From assembly GCA_947650285.1 (NCBI GenBank), contig CANTFL010000654.1, forward strand, positions 1-64,000: a DNA stretch of 64,000 nt, written 5' to 3'. The notes beneath the pieces are model-generated. The model did not search any database and was not told the DNA's origin. It saw only the letters and a list, made by a program, of their open reading frames with translations. The translations under genes were made by a program, and so were the position numbers. Shown in pieces: positions 19,260 through 31,691 of the stretch (position 1 is the first letter of the stretch; each line of letters begins with the position of its first letter). Source of the stretch: Hyaloperonospora brassicae. Taxonomy: Eukaryota > Oomycota > Peronosporomycetes > Peronosporales > Peronosporaceae.

Positions 19260-21292
19260 TGGTCTTCAGCTTGAACATCCCGCGCAAGCTTACAATTCTC
19301 GGCGCTGGCAGTGCCTTCGTCAATAGGTCTGCAATCATGTCTTCAGACTTGACATAACTTGGCTTGACTATCTTGGCTTGTGCGTAGTGGCAGATGAACT
19401 AAAACAAATGTCAACGAGCTTTGCGCTTGACGTACTCTTCTCGCTGTCCAATGGTTTTATCGCGGCTTGGTTGTCCATCCACATTGGCATGGGTTTGACG
19501 GCCTTCATGCCCAATTCACCGAATAGTTCCCTCATTCCCAGTATCTCGCGTCCTTCATGCGATTCCGCAATGAACTCAGCTTCGATGGTGCTTAAAGAGA
19601 CACCAGTCTGCTTCTTGCAAGCCCATGAAACCACTGCTTCATCGATCGTCAACACATATCCTGAGACAGACTTTCGGTCCGACTTGGCGGCTGCAAAATC
19701 CGCGCCGCTCCAGCACTCGATCTTGATCGGGTCCATTTGTTTGCTTAAGCTATTAATGAACAACTTCAATGTCTTCGTTCCCTTCAAATACCTTGCAATG
19801 CGCTTGGCCATCTTCCAGTTCTTCACACTTGGTTTGTGTGTCTGCCGTGTCGCGCGATGTACCGCAAAGCTGATGTCCGGTCGTGTGCAGCGCGCAATCC
19901 AAAGCAGACCCCCGACGAGTGACTGGAATGCCTTGACACTCGCATGTCCGACTTCAACTGCCGTAGCCAATATATCCGTAGATTCAGGGTCCACTTCATT
20001 GCAGTCGTCGTTGATAGGGGCTCGCACACTATTCGCCGACTCTAGGCCATGGTCCTTTAGCAGCACGTCTATCATCACCTCTTGATCCAGCATGTACCCG
20101 CACTTGTCATCCAGTATAATCCTTAAACCCAGGAATTTGTTGACGACTCCAAGGTCCTTGATCTCGAGGGACACCATGCTTTTAAAAACTGTTTCACGGC
20201 TTCGCTTGAAGTTCCTGTGACCAAAAGGTCGTCCACGTAAACCCCAACAATCGTGATGGCGTCATCGATCTTCTTGACGTATAGGCACATGTCCGTTGTG
20301 CATTGGCTGAAACCGAGCTCAACAAAATTCGAGTGCAACAATTGACTCCACAGTCGTCCAGCTTGCTTTAAACCGTATAAAGATTTCTTTAAAAGCAAGG
20401 CTAGGTGTTTCGGGTGATTGACTCCGTGTTCATCCAAAATGTCTTTGCTCACTTGCATCCCGCTTGGCACGTTCATGTAAATGTCGAGGTCCTTTTTTTC
20501 TGCCTTGACATAGGCGTTGGGAACGTCACCGTGGCGCGCTGGTACGTTTGATCGACGTGACAGCACCAAAATGACTTTGACGGTGCCAAGCTCCATGACA
20601 GCAGCGAAAGTCAGTGTGTAGTCGATTCCAAATAGTTGCTCGTTTCCACAAACCACCAGCCTAGCCTTGTACAGCTCAACTTTTCCATCGGAGTTGGTTT
20701 TTGTCTCAAACACGCACTTGTTGTACAGGACGTGCGACTTTTCGGGTGTTACCACTACTGTCCATACTCCATTTGACTCCAATGCAGTCAGTTCTTTGGT
20801 CATCGCCACGTGCCACTTGTCCTTTGACGGACTCCGCACAGCCTCACCATAGTTCCTTGGGTCTGGCTCGCTTACGATGTTGACAGTGTCTTGAACTTTA
20901 GTGCCCTTGCTTTCATCATCATCATTCGGGTCACCCATGTTCTTGCTGACGGACCTTGTCACATGTCGGTCACGTGTCCATCTGGTCGAACGAGTCTTTG
21001 CTGGAAGTTTGTCGTGATCATCTTGAGACTCCTCCTGACCTTCAGCATTATCGGGGTCTTCTATTGGGCTGCCGTCTTGTATGATGTTCAGGATCTCAAT
21101 GTTTTGTACATATTGCGTGACCACGACGACTTGATCCTTTGGCAAGTAGACGCGATATCCCTTCGTCTCATCGTTCTTTCCGATAAAGATCGCCGCCTTT
21201 CCACGTACACCCAGCGATTTGTTGTCCGTGTGCAAGTGAGCTGTGCACGTCGAACCAAATACCACGATGCCACTGAGATCGGGTTTCTTCAT
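19260..21292 (-). pseudogene. Copia element 1 reverse transcriptase and RNase H
   Basis: The polymerase frame (20123-21292) has WTVVVTPEKSHVLYNKCVFETK, the KKSLYGLKQAGRLW block and an intact catalytic VGVYVDDLLVTG. A one-base shift in an A/T run near 20170 moves it into the next frame, 19368-20177, with IKDLGVVNKFLGLRI, GGLLWIARCTRPDISFAVH, and RNase H motifs CWSGADFAAAKSDRKSVSGY and STIEAEF. A further shift precedes the C-terminal SEDMIADLLTKALPAPRIV, which stops by the polypurine tract. The active site is preserved but expression would be broken. Confidence 0.9.
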
Positions 21293-21343
21293 GGTAAGAA
21301 TTTCGATCGGTGAGACTCCACCGTCGTTCGCTTTAGTCGGACT

Positions 21344-22491
21344 TCAGTTGAGTATGTTATTTGCATACTCAGCTGCATCGCCCCAAAACTTCAAAGGTAG
21401 TCCGCTCGCAAACACCATGCTTCGCACCATGTTCATAATCTTGCGATGCACCCTTTCGGCTTTGCCATTGCTGGCCTGGTTATTACGCTCGCTAATCTGG
21501 CGAGCGACACCAGTGTCTTTGCAGAATACATTTAGAGGTTTGTATTCGCCCTTGCCGTCCGTGCGCATAATGTGGATCCGGCAATTGAAGCGTCGCTCAA
21601 CAACGACAAATAATGCTTGAAATTCATCGCTGCATCATCCTTGGTTTTCGCCAAGAATACCCGGCAGTAGTTAGACCGATGATCAACAAAGTTGATTGGG
21701 TACCTGTTCCCGATCCGATCGCGAGGATCATTGGGACCTTTGAGATCAGAACAGATGACTCCTCCTATCACGTCGATTGGAAAACTCGTCCCACTGTCCT
21801 TGCGAGATTGTCGGTTCTTTGTCTGCTTGCCTTGTGCGCAGGCCAAACAGTTAGCACGATTAGTGTCGGTCAGTTTGATACCTGAAGCGGGGTCACGGGC
21901 CATCTTGATAATAGTGTCGTAACAGAGGTGACCTAATTGCCGATGGAACCGTAGCAAGCTTCCATGTTGAACGTTTATCTTATGTCCATGTTCATCACCA
22001 TTCAAGATCGCCATGACCGCCTCCAGTGGTGAGCCATAAACACAAAAATTGTTGGGCGAAATGTCATCGTAAACCTTCACAATCAACACATCGTTTATGC
22101 GATCGACATCCATGATGGGTGCTCCACCAGGATGAGAACCCAAAACACGCCTCCCTTCACGACATTCAAGCACGCATCCCTTCTTTTCCAACTTGCCGAA
22201 GGAAATGATGTTAAGCCCCAAATTTAAAGCGTATTGGACATCGAGAAGTCGGATGATCCTAGTCAACTCAAGTGCTTTGACCCGGATCATTGCACTACCT
22301 TGTTTCGTGATCCGAAGAGGTCCTCCATCAGACTCCGCGGTGAAACATTCGTGGATGAAATCAACCACATCTTCCAGTAGGCTCAAGTCATTAACCAAAT
22401 GACGGCCTGACCCACTGTCCAGCACCCCAGTTAGCCTCAGCTTGAGTCTATTCGTCGTCTGCATCTTGGACTGTGAGGACGAAATCCGCAT
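21344..22491 (-). pseudogene. Copia element 1 protease and integrase
   Basis: The protease motif is LDSGSGRHLVNDLS, in the copia form. It is followed by the pre-integrase zinc segment (FHRQLGHLCYDTI...CLACAQGKQ), then the integrase core with VICSDLKGPND and INFVDHRSNYCRVF, a frame change near 21550, and the third catalytic region NGKAERVHRKIMNMVR with FWGDAAEYANNILN. Two frames are needed for the whole, so the copy is damaged. Confidence 0.88.
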
Positions 22492-23628
22492 GTTGAATTC
22501 CTTCGATCTCTTAGTGCAGGATGCTTTGAGGTGTCCTGTGTTTCTGCAAAGGTAGCACCTTCTTTGACCTTGGTCTTCGCGCCATTTTTGACCGGTCCAA
22601 CCTTCGTGACGTTCTTGGTAGGCTCAACAACGTTCACCACATCACGACCGAACTGCTTGACACATATGTATATCTCCGTCGAGCGTGCGAACTGTGCCAG
22701 CTCTTCAGCTTGTCGCAAGTAGTTCACCCTGTGCAAATCCAAATGAGATAGCATCGTCGTGCGCATTGTCGGGTCAGCGTAGTGAACAATGTTGTCCAAA
22801 ACTAGATTTTTCGCGCCTCCGCAGGCGTCACTCACAGCAGTGAGGTACAAGAAGTGTTCCGTCCAATTTCGATGCGACGACTTCGCTGCCGTAAACAACT
22901 TCATACTCTGGGCAGGTGTTATCTTGGTGTTAAATGTCTGGAGCAACCTTTGCATTGCATGCTCCAAGGTTGGACTCTCAGACCACCAAGTCTCCACCTG
23001 CCGGCGGTAATATTTCTGCGCCGTCCCGGCTAGGTGTTGCCCGAGCACATCAACCTTGATGTCTTCAGGCCAGACGAAAGCACACGCGCGCTCAAAGAAA
23101 CCAACTTGGCGTACGGACTCCTTGCCCCCACTCTAGGAAACAACTACTAAGACCATGGTAGAGTTCCTTACCGTCAAATGGGTGCAACGCCAGCTTGCGC
23201 TGACGACCGTCAGGCACACCCATGGGTACCTGACCTTGATGAAAAAACATCGTACCAGGTGCACCCGCACTTGGGTACGGTGCCGGTGGTGCGCCCTGCA
23301 CCCCGGGTGCTGGTTCCGCATTCATCACATAGTCACCACGGTCCTGAGCCGGTGGATCGACTATATTCCCAGCAAAAATGGTCGGCGAGCACCAAAGTAA
23401 GTGCCCGGCGAGACATTCGGTGATCGTTTGGGGAGGAGGAGTACGCTCCAAAGCCTGGAGATTAATACCCTGCCCTGCTCCCAAGGCTGAACCAAAGATG
23501 CTTGACTCTGAAGAGTCCTTCCGCTGTCGGTCAACTTGTTCGGACTGTGAGGATTCCATCCTGCACATTCGCTCCGACAAATCACCGAGCATGACGAGCA
23601 TCTTGTCTAGTGCCGCGGCCGCGGGCAC
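22437..23628 (-). pseudogene. Copia element 1 gag
   Basis: Two frames: an N-terminal part 23092-23628 (KMLVMLGDLSERMCRMESSQ, then a Pro/Gly-rich stretch and LHPFDGKELYHG) and a C-terminal capsid part 22437-23048 (AQKYYRRQVETWW, TLEHAMQRLLQTFNTKITPAQ, THTE-like SSHRNWTEHFLYLTAVSDAC). A shift lies near 23060-23090. A single zinc knuckle at the end is degraded. This is the typical UBN2/DUF4219-like copia gag arrangement. Confidence 0.8.
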
Positions 23629-23725
23629 TGCCGACTTTTATTCCAGCTGGTGATCAATGGTCTTATTTTGACCATCGACCACCACAGCGGGTGTGGGTCC
23701 GCGAGCCGCGCCGCCAACACGTTCC

Positions 23726-23740
23726 GTTGGGCTCATAACC
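23726..23740 (-). other. Primer-binding site of copia element 1, half-tRNA type
   Basis: Directly next to the sense-strand 5' LTR is GGTTATGAGCCCAAC. This is the complement of GUUGGGCUCAUAACC, which matches the anticodon stem and loop (CAU anticodon) of initiator tRNA-Met, not a tRNA 3' end. Drosophila copia and yeast Ty5 are known to prime from an internally cut initiator tRNA at this region. Confidence 0.8.
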
Positions 23741-24120
23741 TGTAAGAATATAGTGATGCTTTTGTTGCAAAAGGGGTAAAAGTAAAAGTGAAATGTAGAC
23801 GTAAAGTGGAATGTATTGTGTGTTAAAAACTATCTTCTTCAACACTACGATATGTATGACCAGAAACAGACACTTCAACTTGACCATGTCAAGTTGCAAT
23901 TAGGTGTCCGTCTCTCCCCGTCCCATGTGACATCCTGTCACATGAAGTCCGTCTCTCTTCGTCCCATGTGTTGTCCTGCCACATGACGACCGTCTCTCCA
24001 GTCCCATCTGTCATTATGACACATTATAAACCAATCAGGTGAGGTCGGGCTTACCTGTACCAGGTCTTGCACTTGACCTGCAACACCTTCTTGACTTGTC
24101 GGAAAGAGTATATTCTAACA
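23741..24120 (-). repeat. 5' LTR of copia element 1
   Basis: 380 bp, TGTAAGAATATAGTGATG to TATTCTAACA on the plus strand, with the same three CATGTGAC-type repeats as the other LTR and the extra 18 bases at about 23803-23820. The site duplication gatgt follows at 24121. Confidence 0.93.
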
Positions 24121-24125
24121 GATGT

Positions 24126-24645
24126 TCCACAAGAAGTTTGAGCGTCTGCGTTTATTGAATATTTCAGGCGCACTTCGGATTCCGCCAATCTATGCAATAG
24201 TCCATGGCCTCATGATTCTCGAGCTTGATGGACTTAAAAAAATGCTGAGTGCTCGAAAGGGTACAATATAGAAATGGGCGACGAAGTCTTGTTGCGTATA
24301 ATACGATTACTGGCAGCATCCGTGACGAGCAGTGAAGACAACATGTACATGAACGTGACGTATTTTGACAGCGCATTTGTGGTGACGACAGGCGGTTCAG
24401 ATACTGGATGTCCGCGGGTGGTGAAGCGAATTTCTGTGACGAACGACTTTAACAAGTCCCTATTGGACCCTTGGCTTTGGGACGAAATATCCTTTCCCGG
24501 GATTAATGAATCAAACTGTTCGCGATGTGTTGTGAGTGAGCATGAACTTGTCTGTCAGCTACGTGCTCCTGTTAAGAGAACTTGTTGCTGTTTTGTTGTT
24601 GTTCTGCTCGGTCGAATGTATAGAAAAAACTATGGCTGTATATAA
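24126..24645 (+). pseudogene. 3' flank of the copia insertion and an unidentified reading frame
   Basis: From 24121 the frame FHKKFERLRLLNISGALRIP runs to a TAG at about 24270. A second frame starts at the ATG at 24274 (MGDEVLLRIIRLLAASVTSS, then MYMNVTYFDSAFVVTT and LLDPWLWDEISFPGINES) and ends at 24645; after about 24530 it turns low-complexity (RTCCCFVVVLLG), suggesting an exon border near a GTGAGTGAGC donor-like site. Neither is recognisable. They may be parts of one host gene, split by the copia element. Confidence 0.35.
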
Positions 24646-25399
24646 CTAGGAATTCGTAATGAGCATTTCTTGTGTAAAGTACCGGAGATTCCTTGACAGC
24701 TCGAACAAATGTTTCACAGGCGGCAAGTGTGTCGCCAAATCGTCAAAACATTGCTCTGGAAGTCAGTGACGCATTTCAACATGATGTCGTCACAGTAAAT
24801 GAGCTGCTGCGTATGGATCTATTGTCACTGTGAAAGACGCTCTTGCCATGGTCTTATCGTAATCGACGTACGTCATTTGCATAACATTATGCTTTGTGTC
24901 GGATGACGTCTCTACGCTCACGTATAGCCTTAAGGTTGTCACACGCTCAAAAAAAGTTGCAGTGACTGACGCTTCTTGCACTTCCGCGCGGCAAGATCCG
25001 CAAGCATCGAGATGTATATTGCAATTACACCTTTGGATGGGTCTGCTGGCACAGCTTATACAACGTCCGGATAATGAAGCACGGATATCTAAGTGACGTT
25101 GTTTTTAAACACTGCAGTCACGGACGTCGATGCTTTGAAATATATGCACGGGATAAGATCAACTGACGTGATTATCAATAGATTTGTTCGCTTCCTCACT
25201 TATTACTGCTTAGTGGCACACAAAGATCTTGCCTTATACATTCTGGCATCTCTCGAAAGCTTCGCAGTCCGCATAGTCGTTGACGTACCTGTTACTACAT
25301 GAAAAGCACACCATATATATGGTTACAAAACTACATACGTGAGTCACTGACTAACGCTACCCTTCAATAAAGTACTTCGGTGGGGTATAATGTCGCTGT
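24646..25399. other. Non-coding or decayed region
   Basis: One minus-strand stretch (24790-24981) reads VTTLRLYVSVETSSDTKHNV and YDKTMARASFTVTIDPYAAA, a composition seen in oomycete START-like proteins, but it is short and has no partner. No other support for genes. Confidence 0.3.

Positions 25400-25440
<41 letters not shown>
25400..25440. repeat. (TA)n microsatellite
   Basis: About 20 TA units with one TG interruption near 25423. Confidence 0.95.
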
Positions 25441-25718
25441 CATGTGACGAGCTAGAATGAACAAGTGTTGTACAGATTGTTGTTAAAGAAGCATTATGCG
25501 TTGTGGATCGTCAAGTTTCTGACCACCGCCACTACTTTGATTCCGCTCCAAGTCGACGCCTTAACTTCACTTAAGCTCGTACACACTAACAGACGTCACA
25601 TTTCCTTCTGACAAAATGAGCGTCTATTCAGCCGTATGAAGTCATGAACATCACTGCTTTTTGATATTATCTGTAAAAAAATTGACTATTCTTAAGTTCT
25701 ACCATGTCAAGGTGGTAC

Positions 25719-26700
25719 TCATATACGTTTGGTGGATATATATTGTAAGTGCTTCCAATTGTCCTCGGCACCGGTATCATTTGATATTACCAATGCAGTC
25801 CTTGAAGAAGTTGGTAGAGGTTGATGGCATCTTCTTCTATTGTGTACTTCTTCTCCGAAGTTGCCGCATTGACGTACCGGCCGCAATGAATTCTTCACAA
25901 GTTTAAACTTCGATGAATGGAGATGAGTAGATCTTAACGATTGATGTAGAAACGATTGATGACCAAGAGCACCAACAGGACTCCCGCGATCATGCTGGAT
26001 AAATGGATTGAAGACCTCCGTATCAGGTAGCAAATCGAGTTGGTCAAATATCACTCGCTGCTTGTACGAGGCTCCCTCTTCATATTCTTCTTGAATGCGC
26101 TTTATATTTCTTACAAATGAACTGGGTGCTTCAGGTTTTGCTTCTTTTTGAGGAGTCTGTACCAACCACCAGTGTGAAACAAGATCTCCGAGGCAAAGAA
26201 CCATTGGCGGTATAGATGGTATTTCTGCTGCTACTTGTGCTGCTTCTACTCGAAACTTGTGCCTTCAAGGCACTTCAAGGTAAAAATTTACATACCATAA
26301 CATTCCACATCTTTATTCGCGTCGTTTTCCATAGATATATTAAGTAGCAGTTTATAATCTTTAAACGCAATATTTGAGGATGCAGCAGAGACCTTGCCAG
26401 TCACAGCAGATAATACCAATTCGTAGCCGAGACTTGTTAACGCCCGTTCTCGATCTGTTTGCAGCCTAACATGTGCAGGTTTATTATCACAAGCAATCTG
26501 GCAATCACTTTCCACCGTCAACAAATCCCCCGTAGACACAATTATCCATGAATCATATGCTGCATGCGCGCTTTCAACGCGCGAAGTTCTCGTATGGCCA
26601 TAAATGCAGCGTATTACATGTAAACGGTGCTACGAACCGGTCCTTATACAGCAGCCAAGTCTCTTTATGATAAATCACGACATGGCTAATAAAAATTCTT
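25719..26700 (-). pseudogene. MULE transposase remnant 1 (C-terminal half)
   Basis: Read on minus from 26700: WLLYKDRFVAPFTCNTLH, a one-base shift, then YGHTRTSRVESAHAAYDSW and IIVSTGDLLTVESD, the typical MULE segment after the DDE core; then RERALTSLGYELVLSAVTGKV and, after a short gap with a GTATGT donor-like site near 26287, IPSIPPMVLCLGDLVSHWWLVQ, where the family has its conserved His-Trp block. Mutator-like transposases cut and paste DNA with long terminal inverted repeats. The N-terminal DDE part is absent, lost towards copia element 2. Stop codons and shifts make it dead. No terminal inverted repeats were found. Confidence 0.72.
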
Positions 26701-26929
26701 TTATCCTAGTCAATGAGTTGGCAGAGGACTCTGTTATCGAAAACGTGTACTAATCACGTAAGGGTTTATCCTAAAATGAGACAGGATTGTGTTCACTTCT
26801 GTTGTTATGCATGAAGTGGTTCATGACGCTGAATATGACGTCATGCATGGTTCAAAGATTGTTATGAGGATCTGTTGCCTTGGTAATAATACCTCTTGAA
26901 GTTTAGAACCTCCCCCTTAAGTCAAGCAG

Positions 26930-29900
26930 GACTCAATTAAGGGCCTTAAATCCTTCTCGGCTCATGACATGCAGTGCTCTGGTGAAACGTTCATGCTTGA
27001 TGCGGCCGAGGGGTTTGGTCATTATGTCGGCGAGCATTTCGGATGTCTAGCAGTAGTGTACCGTGACACGCTTGGCTTGCACATGATCGCGGACAAAGTG
27101 AAATCGGATATTGATGTGCTTGCTTCGGGGTGAGCTGACCCTGTTCTCCATGTTTTGGATAGCAGCTTGGTTTTCAACAATGAGCGACAGAGGTTCTTCA
27201 GATGTGGTAAGTTTCAGCTCCGAGAGAAGATCCTTCACCCGAAGGCATTCACTAATGTCTGTTGCACCAGCGATATACTCAGCTTCCATTGTGGACAACG
27301 CCACGACGGAATTCTTTTTTAGAGTACCACGAGATAGGTACTCCGTTCATTGTGGACAACGCCACGACGGAATTCTTCTTAGAGTACCACGAGATAGGTA
27401 CTCCGTTCATTGTGAGTAAAACACCTATTTTAGATTTCGCGTCTGGTTTATAATCGGCCCATGAAGCGTCGCTATAAATTATGAGGCGTGGTTGTGGTCG
27501 AACTAAGTAAAGTTTCTTGATGACTATTCCGTGAGTCGAGGTACCCTTAAGGTAACGCATGAGTCGTTTGACATTATAAGAAGGCTCGATTGTAGAGGCG
27601 CGCGTCACTCTACATGTAAGATTGGCGTTCGTAGTGATGTCGGGACGGGTGCATTTTGAGATCCACTGCAGTGATCCCATTGACTTTTGGTAAAGTCGCT
27701 TATTTGGAAAAAAGATCAAATTTTGATCATATAGCTGTGTTTCTCGTCCATCGGTGTTTAACGGGTTGTGCAGTAGTCTATTTTGACGTTGGCAAGGAGG
27801 GCATCAATATTGTGTTGTTGTTGCAACAAGAAGCTAGATTCGGTTGTCTCCACATTAATACCGAGGCACTTGCTAATTAGGCCCAAGTCGTTGATTTCAA
27901 ATTTCTCGTGAACCTGTTCATGACAGTGTCGGACAGGGAGTTATCTTGTGCAATAACGATCACATCGTCGACATTAAGGCCAACGACTGTAGTACCGAGG
28001 GGTTCATGTTTGAAGTAGACACAAGGATCTTGGCGACTTTGTCTGAGCTCGCACTCCAGGAGAAAATTGTGAATCAATTCGTTCCATAATCGCCCGCTTT
28101 ATTAAAGACTATAAAGGCTTTTCAGCCATCGGTATATGGTTCCTTCATCAGAAGATCCGTGTGGCGGCTTAACATCGATGGGGCGATCATTGTATGCACG
28201 GAAATATGCATTTCGGACGTCATTGTGACGAACCTTTCAGCCTCACTGAGCTTCAAGCGTGATTAGAAATTGCGCGCTTGCCATTTTTAGTACCGGGGAA
28301 TATGTCTCGCTTAAGTCTACACCATATCGCTGAGTAAATTCTCTTGCCACAAGCCGAGCCTTTGACTTGTCAAGCTCGCCTAGTCAGTTGTAATTGATTT
28401 TGAAGACACATCTTGTTGACACCACCTTGACTCCGGGTGGGGAAACAGCTTTCTCCCATGTTCCATTCGACCATAATTGGTCGAGCTCTCGAAGGATGGC
28501 TTACTTCAGCTGTGGCCAGAATGGAGTAGCCATTGCTTCGCGGATGCTCTATGGATCTGGAACACCATTAGAGATGTAGAGTGCAGGCATAGCTGCTCCA
28601 GGGGCACTGGTGACGCCAGAAGAATAGACGTAGGTAGATCGAAGTCTTTAGTGAGTTGGTCTCCGCGATTGTGGACACCAAAGACGCGGTCAATTGGGCG
28701 CTTGGTTAGTTTTTATTCGTCAATTGGGCTAACTATGTTGTAGTTACTTTCCATGTCGATGCCAATGTCGTCGCTTGTCTGATCAACTGTTGAAGTTGGT
28801 GTAGCAGGGTGCAAATTTCGGGACTCACAATTGAAACCAGACTTGTCTTTGAGGGGCTCCGTTGAACTGGGTAGTTTTTCTGATGGCTTCTTACCCTCTA
28901 CCACTGGCACGATTGTGGTGGCTTTGGCGGTGGAACCGTATAACTTGCTCTTGGCGTGGAGCTAAGTGGATTTTGTCATAATATTGAGCGTGCCGAATGT
29001 ATCGACGAGGCCACCAGCAGCGGACAGGTCATTGCAGTCAACTTTTTTGATGCTGGAGCTGGTTAGATATGTTCTGGTGCTGGGAATATAGAGATTGCAG
29101 CCATTGTTGACGGCGTCGATGTCAAGAATGAACGCTTTTTCGAATCGTCTGCGAAGCGACTTTGTGACGGCATGTTGAAGTCTCACAAAGTAGCTAGCAC
29201 CAAACTTGAGCAAACGGCTTCGTCGGGTACCTTTCCCGTGAGTACTTCGAGAGGTGAGCGGATATCTGAATTACCGCGGGTGGGTCGGTAATTGCGCATA
29301 GTACTGGCGTAAAGTAGAGCGTCTTCCCAGAATTTCTTCCGTATTCCAGATGATCAGAGCATTGCGTGGATTGTATTGGACAGCGTGCAATGAAATCACT
29401 TAACCTTTTCATTTTGTACGTAAGTTTACTTCTAAGTCGTCTGGTGTTCGATGCCATGGCGCTGTAAATACTGCGTGATCTTGTCACTCACAAATTCGCC
29501 ACCGGGATCCGAACGAATGCATTTCACGCGGACACCAAATTGCCGTTAAAATATTGCGTGGAACTTGACGATATTGCTGCAAGCTTTACTCGATTTATTT
29601 TGTTAGAAATTACAATTATAGCCAGATGCGTAGTAGACAATGGGAGGTACGTGTTTTTTCCCTTTGCGATCGACTGGAGAGATATTAGTCTTGAGGCCTA
29701 GGCCTATGACATCCTAAATCTCATCGGTTGAGGATGATCTCGACGTGTCTTCATTTCCTTGTCGATTGCGAGTTTGCTTCGCTTCGGCACACTGCATACA
29801 AAAAGGCATTGTTCGATTTGTAGGTTCATTCCATTGGATATACCCTTGTCAGCCATACGAACGACATCCTGGTAATTAAGATGACCAAGAAGTTCATGCC

Positions 29901-30618
29901 ACTGTTGTAGGGAGAATCTCTTAAAACGAGCAAGCTGCGCTGAAGCTTCATCAATTGTGTCCGTTTCAGCAGGTAGGGACCAAAGCCTCGATTCGAGTGG
30001 AGCACGGGCAACAATACGGCCATTTGTAGAAATGGTACAGTGAATGGAGAAATACACCACAAAATCACGATTATTAGCTTGGAAACGGAGTGTAGGTTTC
30101 GTGGCATGGCCGAAACCTAGTCCACATCCGTGAGAATGAATCTGATAACTATTCCGTTCGTAATTACCTTAAGAAGTACATTTCCTTTGCCAATGGCTTG
30201 AATTACGCTTTCGTATGCGACGCGAACCCGTAACAGACTGGTCGATGGATTAATAATGGCAGCAGCATTGTGTGTAAAGTGATGGGTATCACCGCTGTCA
30301 ATTAGCCACTTCGAGGATGCAAATTTCGTTGTAGAATCTTGAGAGACAACGCATGCATACCCCTAATAAAAGCATTTGCGGAGGACGGGCTCATGAGAGG
30401 TGCCAGGTCATCACACGCTTCGGCGGCCCCGAGAAAGAAATGCCCCCAGTTGCTTCGAATTTACTGTCGATAGGAGCACCTTCAACGGCATAAGCGTCGG
30501 TACCAGGAGAAACACTTATGTCCGTTTCTGTGACAGCGTTGGCTTTCCCAGCTCGGCGTTGAGCGTCTTGAATGACGGGGCAGTCAAAAAAATTTATGTT
30601 ATGTTGTCTTGCAAACAC
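26930..30618 (-). mobile_element. Ty1/copia remnant 2, fragmented
   Basis: Pieces in copia order on minus: gag zinc-knuckle remnant (30391-30618, FFDCPVIQDAQRRAGK), pre-integrase LQQWHELLGHLNYQDVVRM (29704-30060), integrase fragments (29194-29487, 28962-29213), reverse transcriptase fragments (27877-28077, NVDDVIVIAQDN with Asn in place of the usual Tyr of YVDD), GSLQWISKCTRPDITTNANL (27279-27719), RNase H SDASWADYKPDAKSK and ALSTMEAEYIAGATD (27047-27304), and MLADIMTKPLGR near 27000. A GGGGGAGG purine tract at about 26912-26920 on the sense strand marks where the 3' LTR should start. Many stops and losses; LTR limits not resolved. Confidence 0.85.
27287..27407 (-). repeat. 60-bp tandem duplication inside copia remnant 2
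   Basis: Units 27287-27347 (61 bp) and 27348-27407 (60 bp) are the same apart from a T-run length change and one base. The duplication doubles the MNGVPISWYSKK coding segment of RNase H, and the one-base length difference shifts the frame. Confidence 0.92.
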
Positions 30619-31690
30619 ATCAGGGTTTATGCAGTCCCTTGGTTTATGGCGACTCTTGGAGTTGGTAGGTGCCAGCTACAGGATGAAGGCTGCATAGTAG
30701 CTGGTGCGGAGGCTGCAGATGCCTTAAACGTATTCGCCTTCGGTGACCCTCAGTTGACTAATTTCTGTAAGCAGAGGAATCAGAGGTAATCGAGATCTGG
30801 ACCCCGGTGAAAGACTACACCTTCGGCTTATCCCTGAGAACATCATCGTGAGCCACTGCGACCTGGATATCTGCCTGAATTTTTTCTTCTTATACCACCA
30901 CTCGTTATTGAAAGTACCACGGAGGTAACCATGTGTCAGATGCAGAGATTGAAATATCGCCGACCTACCTGTCGCTCGAATCCAATCAAAAGCTGCTGCG
31001 CCGTGGAGATCTCAGTTCGCACATTACTTATAAATGGCCTTGAATCGGTAATCCCAAGGCTGTCCGGCAAGTGTTTTTCCGCGAAATAGATCGTTCAGAT
31101 TACATAGCTTCATAACTTAATATAACTTCTTCCACATTTCTTATCGTATAGTTCTACAATAAGCTTTAATTCTTTTTATCTCGACCTTAAAGCCGCAATC
31201 GAATCTTCGCGATTCACGATCGCCACTCATGTTACATATTTCCCTATCACCATCTCATATATCCTCCATGTATTTCTATTTACATCTGACATCCGTTTTC
31301 TTTAGCTCTCAATCTCCACCTCGTGAGATTGCGTCACCTCGTAACGAGTCGACTCACCCGATCCCTACCAAGCTCTTGCAACAACGCTCCGCAGTTCATA
31401 TCGGCTTCGTCGATCCAGGTCGGATCACATGTTTTCCATTCACTGGACCAGGTGGTGTCTGTGTAATCGGCCATAAAAGGTCTTGCGCTCGGTCACACGT
31501 CCTAAAATCTTCTCTACTTCGTATTTAACTGCACTCAACTCGTTCTACCAAGTGTATTTCGGTAGAAGAGACAATTCTTAAGTAACATGATCTCCAAATT
31601 TAACTGACAAACTTTTTAAATGGACAGTCCGGGAATTATACCACTCGCTTTACGTTGGACACGTAAATGATCGGAAGCAATCGGTTCGGC
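30619..31690. other. Junction between copia remnant 2 and gypsy remnant 2
   Basis: No domain recognised. Probably the decayed 5' end of the copia element and the decayed 3' end of the gypsy element. A pyrimidine-rich stretch lies at 31230-31330. Confidence 0.3.
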
Positions 31691-31691
31691 A

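Larger units (their letters stand above)
18878..24120 (-). mobile_element. Ty1/copia LTR retrotransposon 1, nearly full length
   Basis: The element is 5.2 kb with LTRs 18878-19236 and 23741-24120, both TGT...ACA, and a perfect 5-bp duplication gatgt (18873-18877, 24121-24125). Order on the minus strand is gag, protease, integrase, reverse transcriptase, RNase H, which is the copia order. The LTRs are close to identical apart from a few substitutions and one 18-base insertion. Frames are interrupted in several places, so the copy is probably inactive. Confidence 0.93.

Noticed and set aside
25396..25441. TA run as a possible centromere or origin signal
   Set aside because: A plain microsatellite with nothing else supporting such a role.
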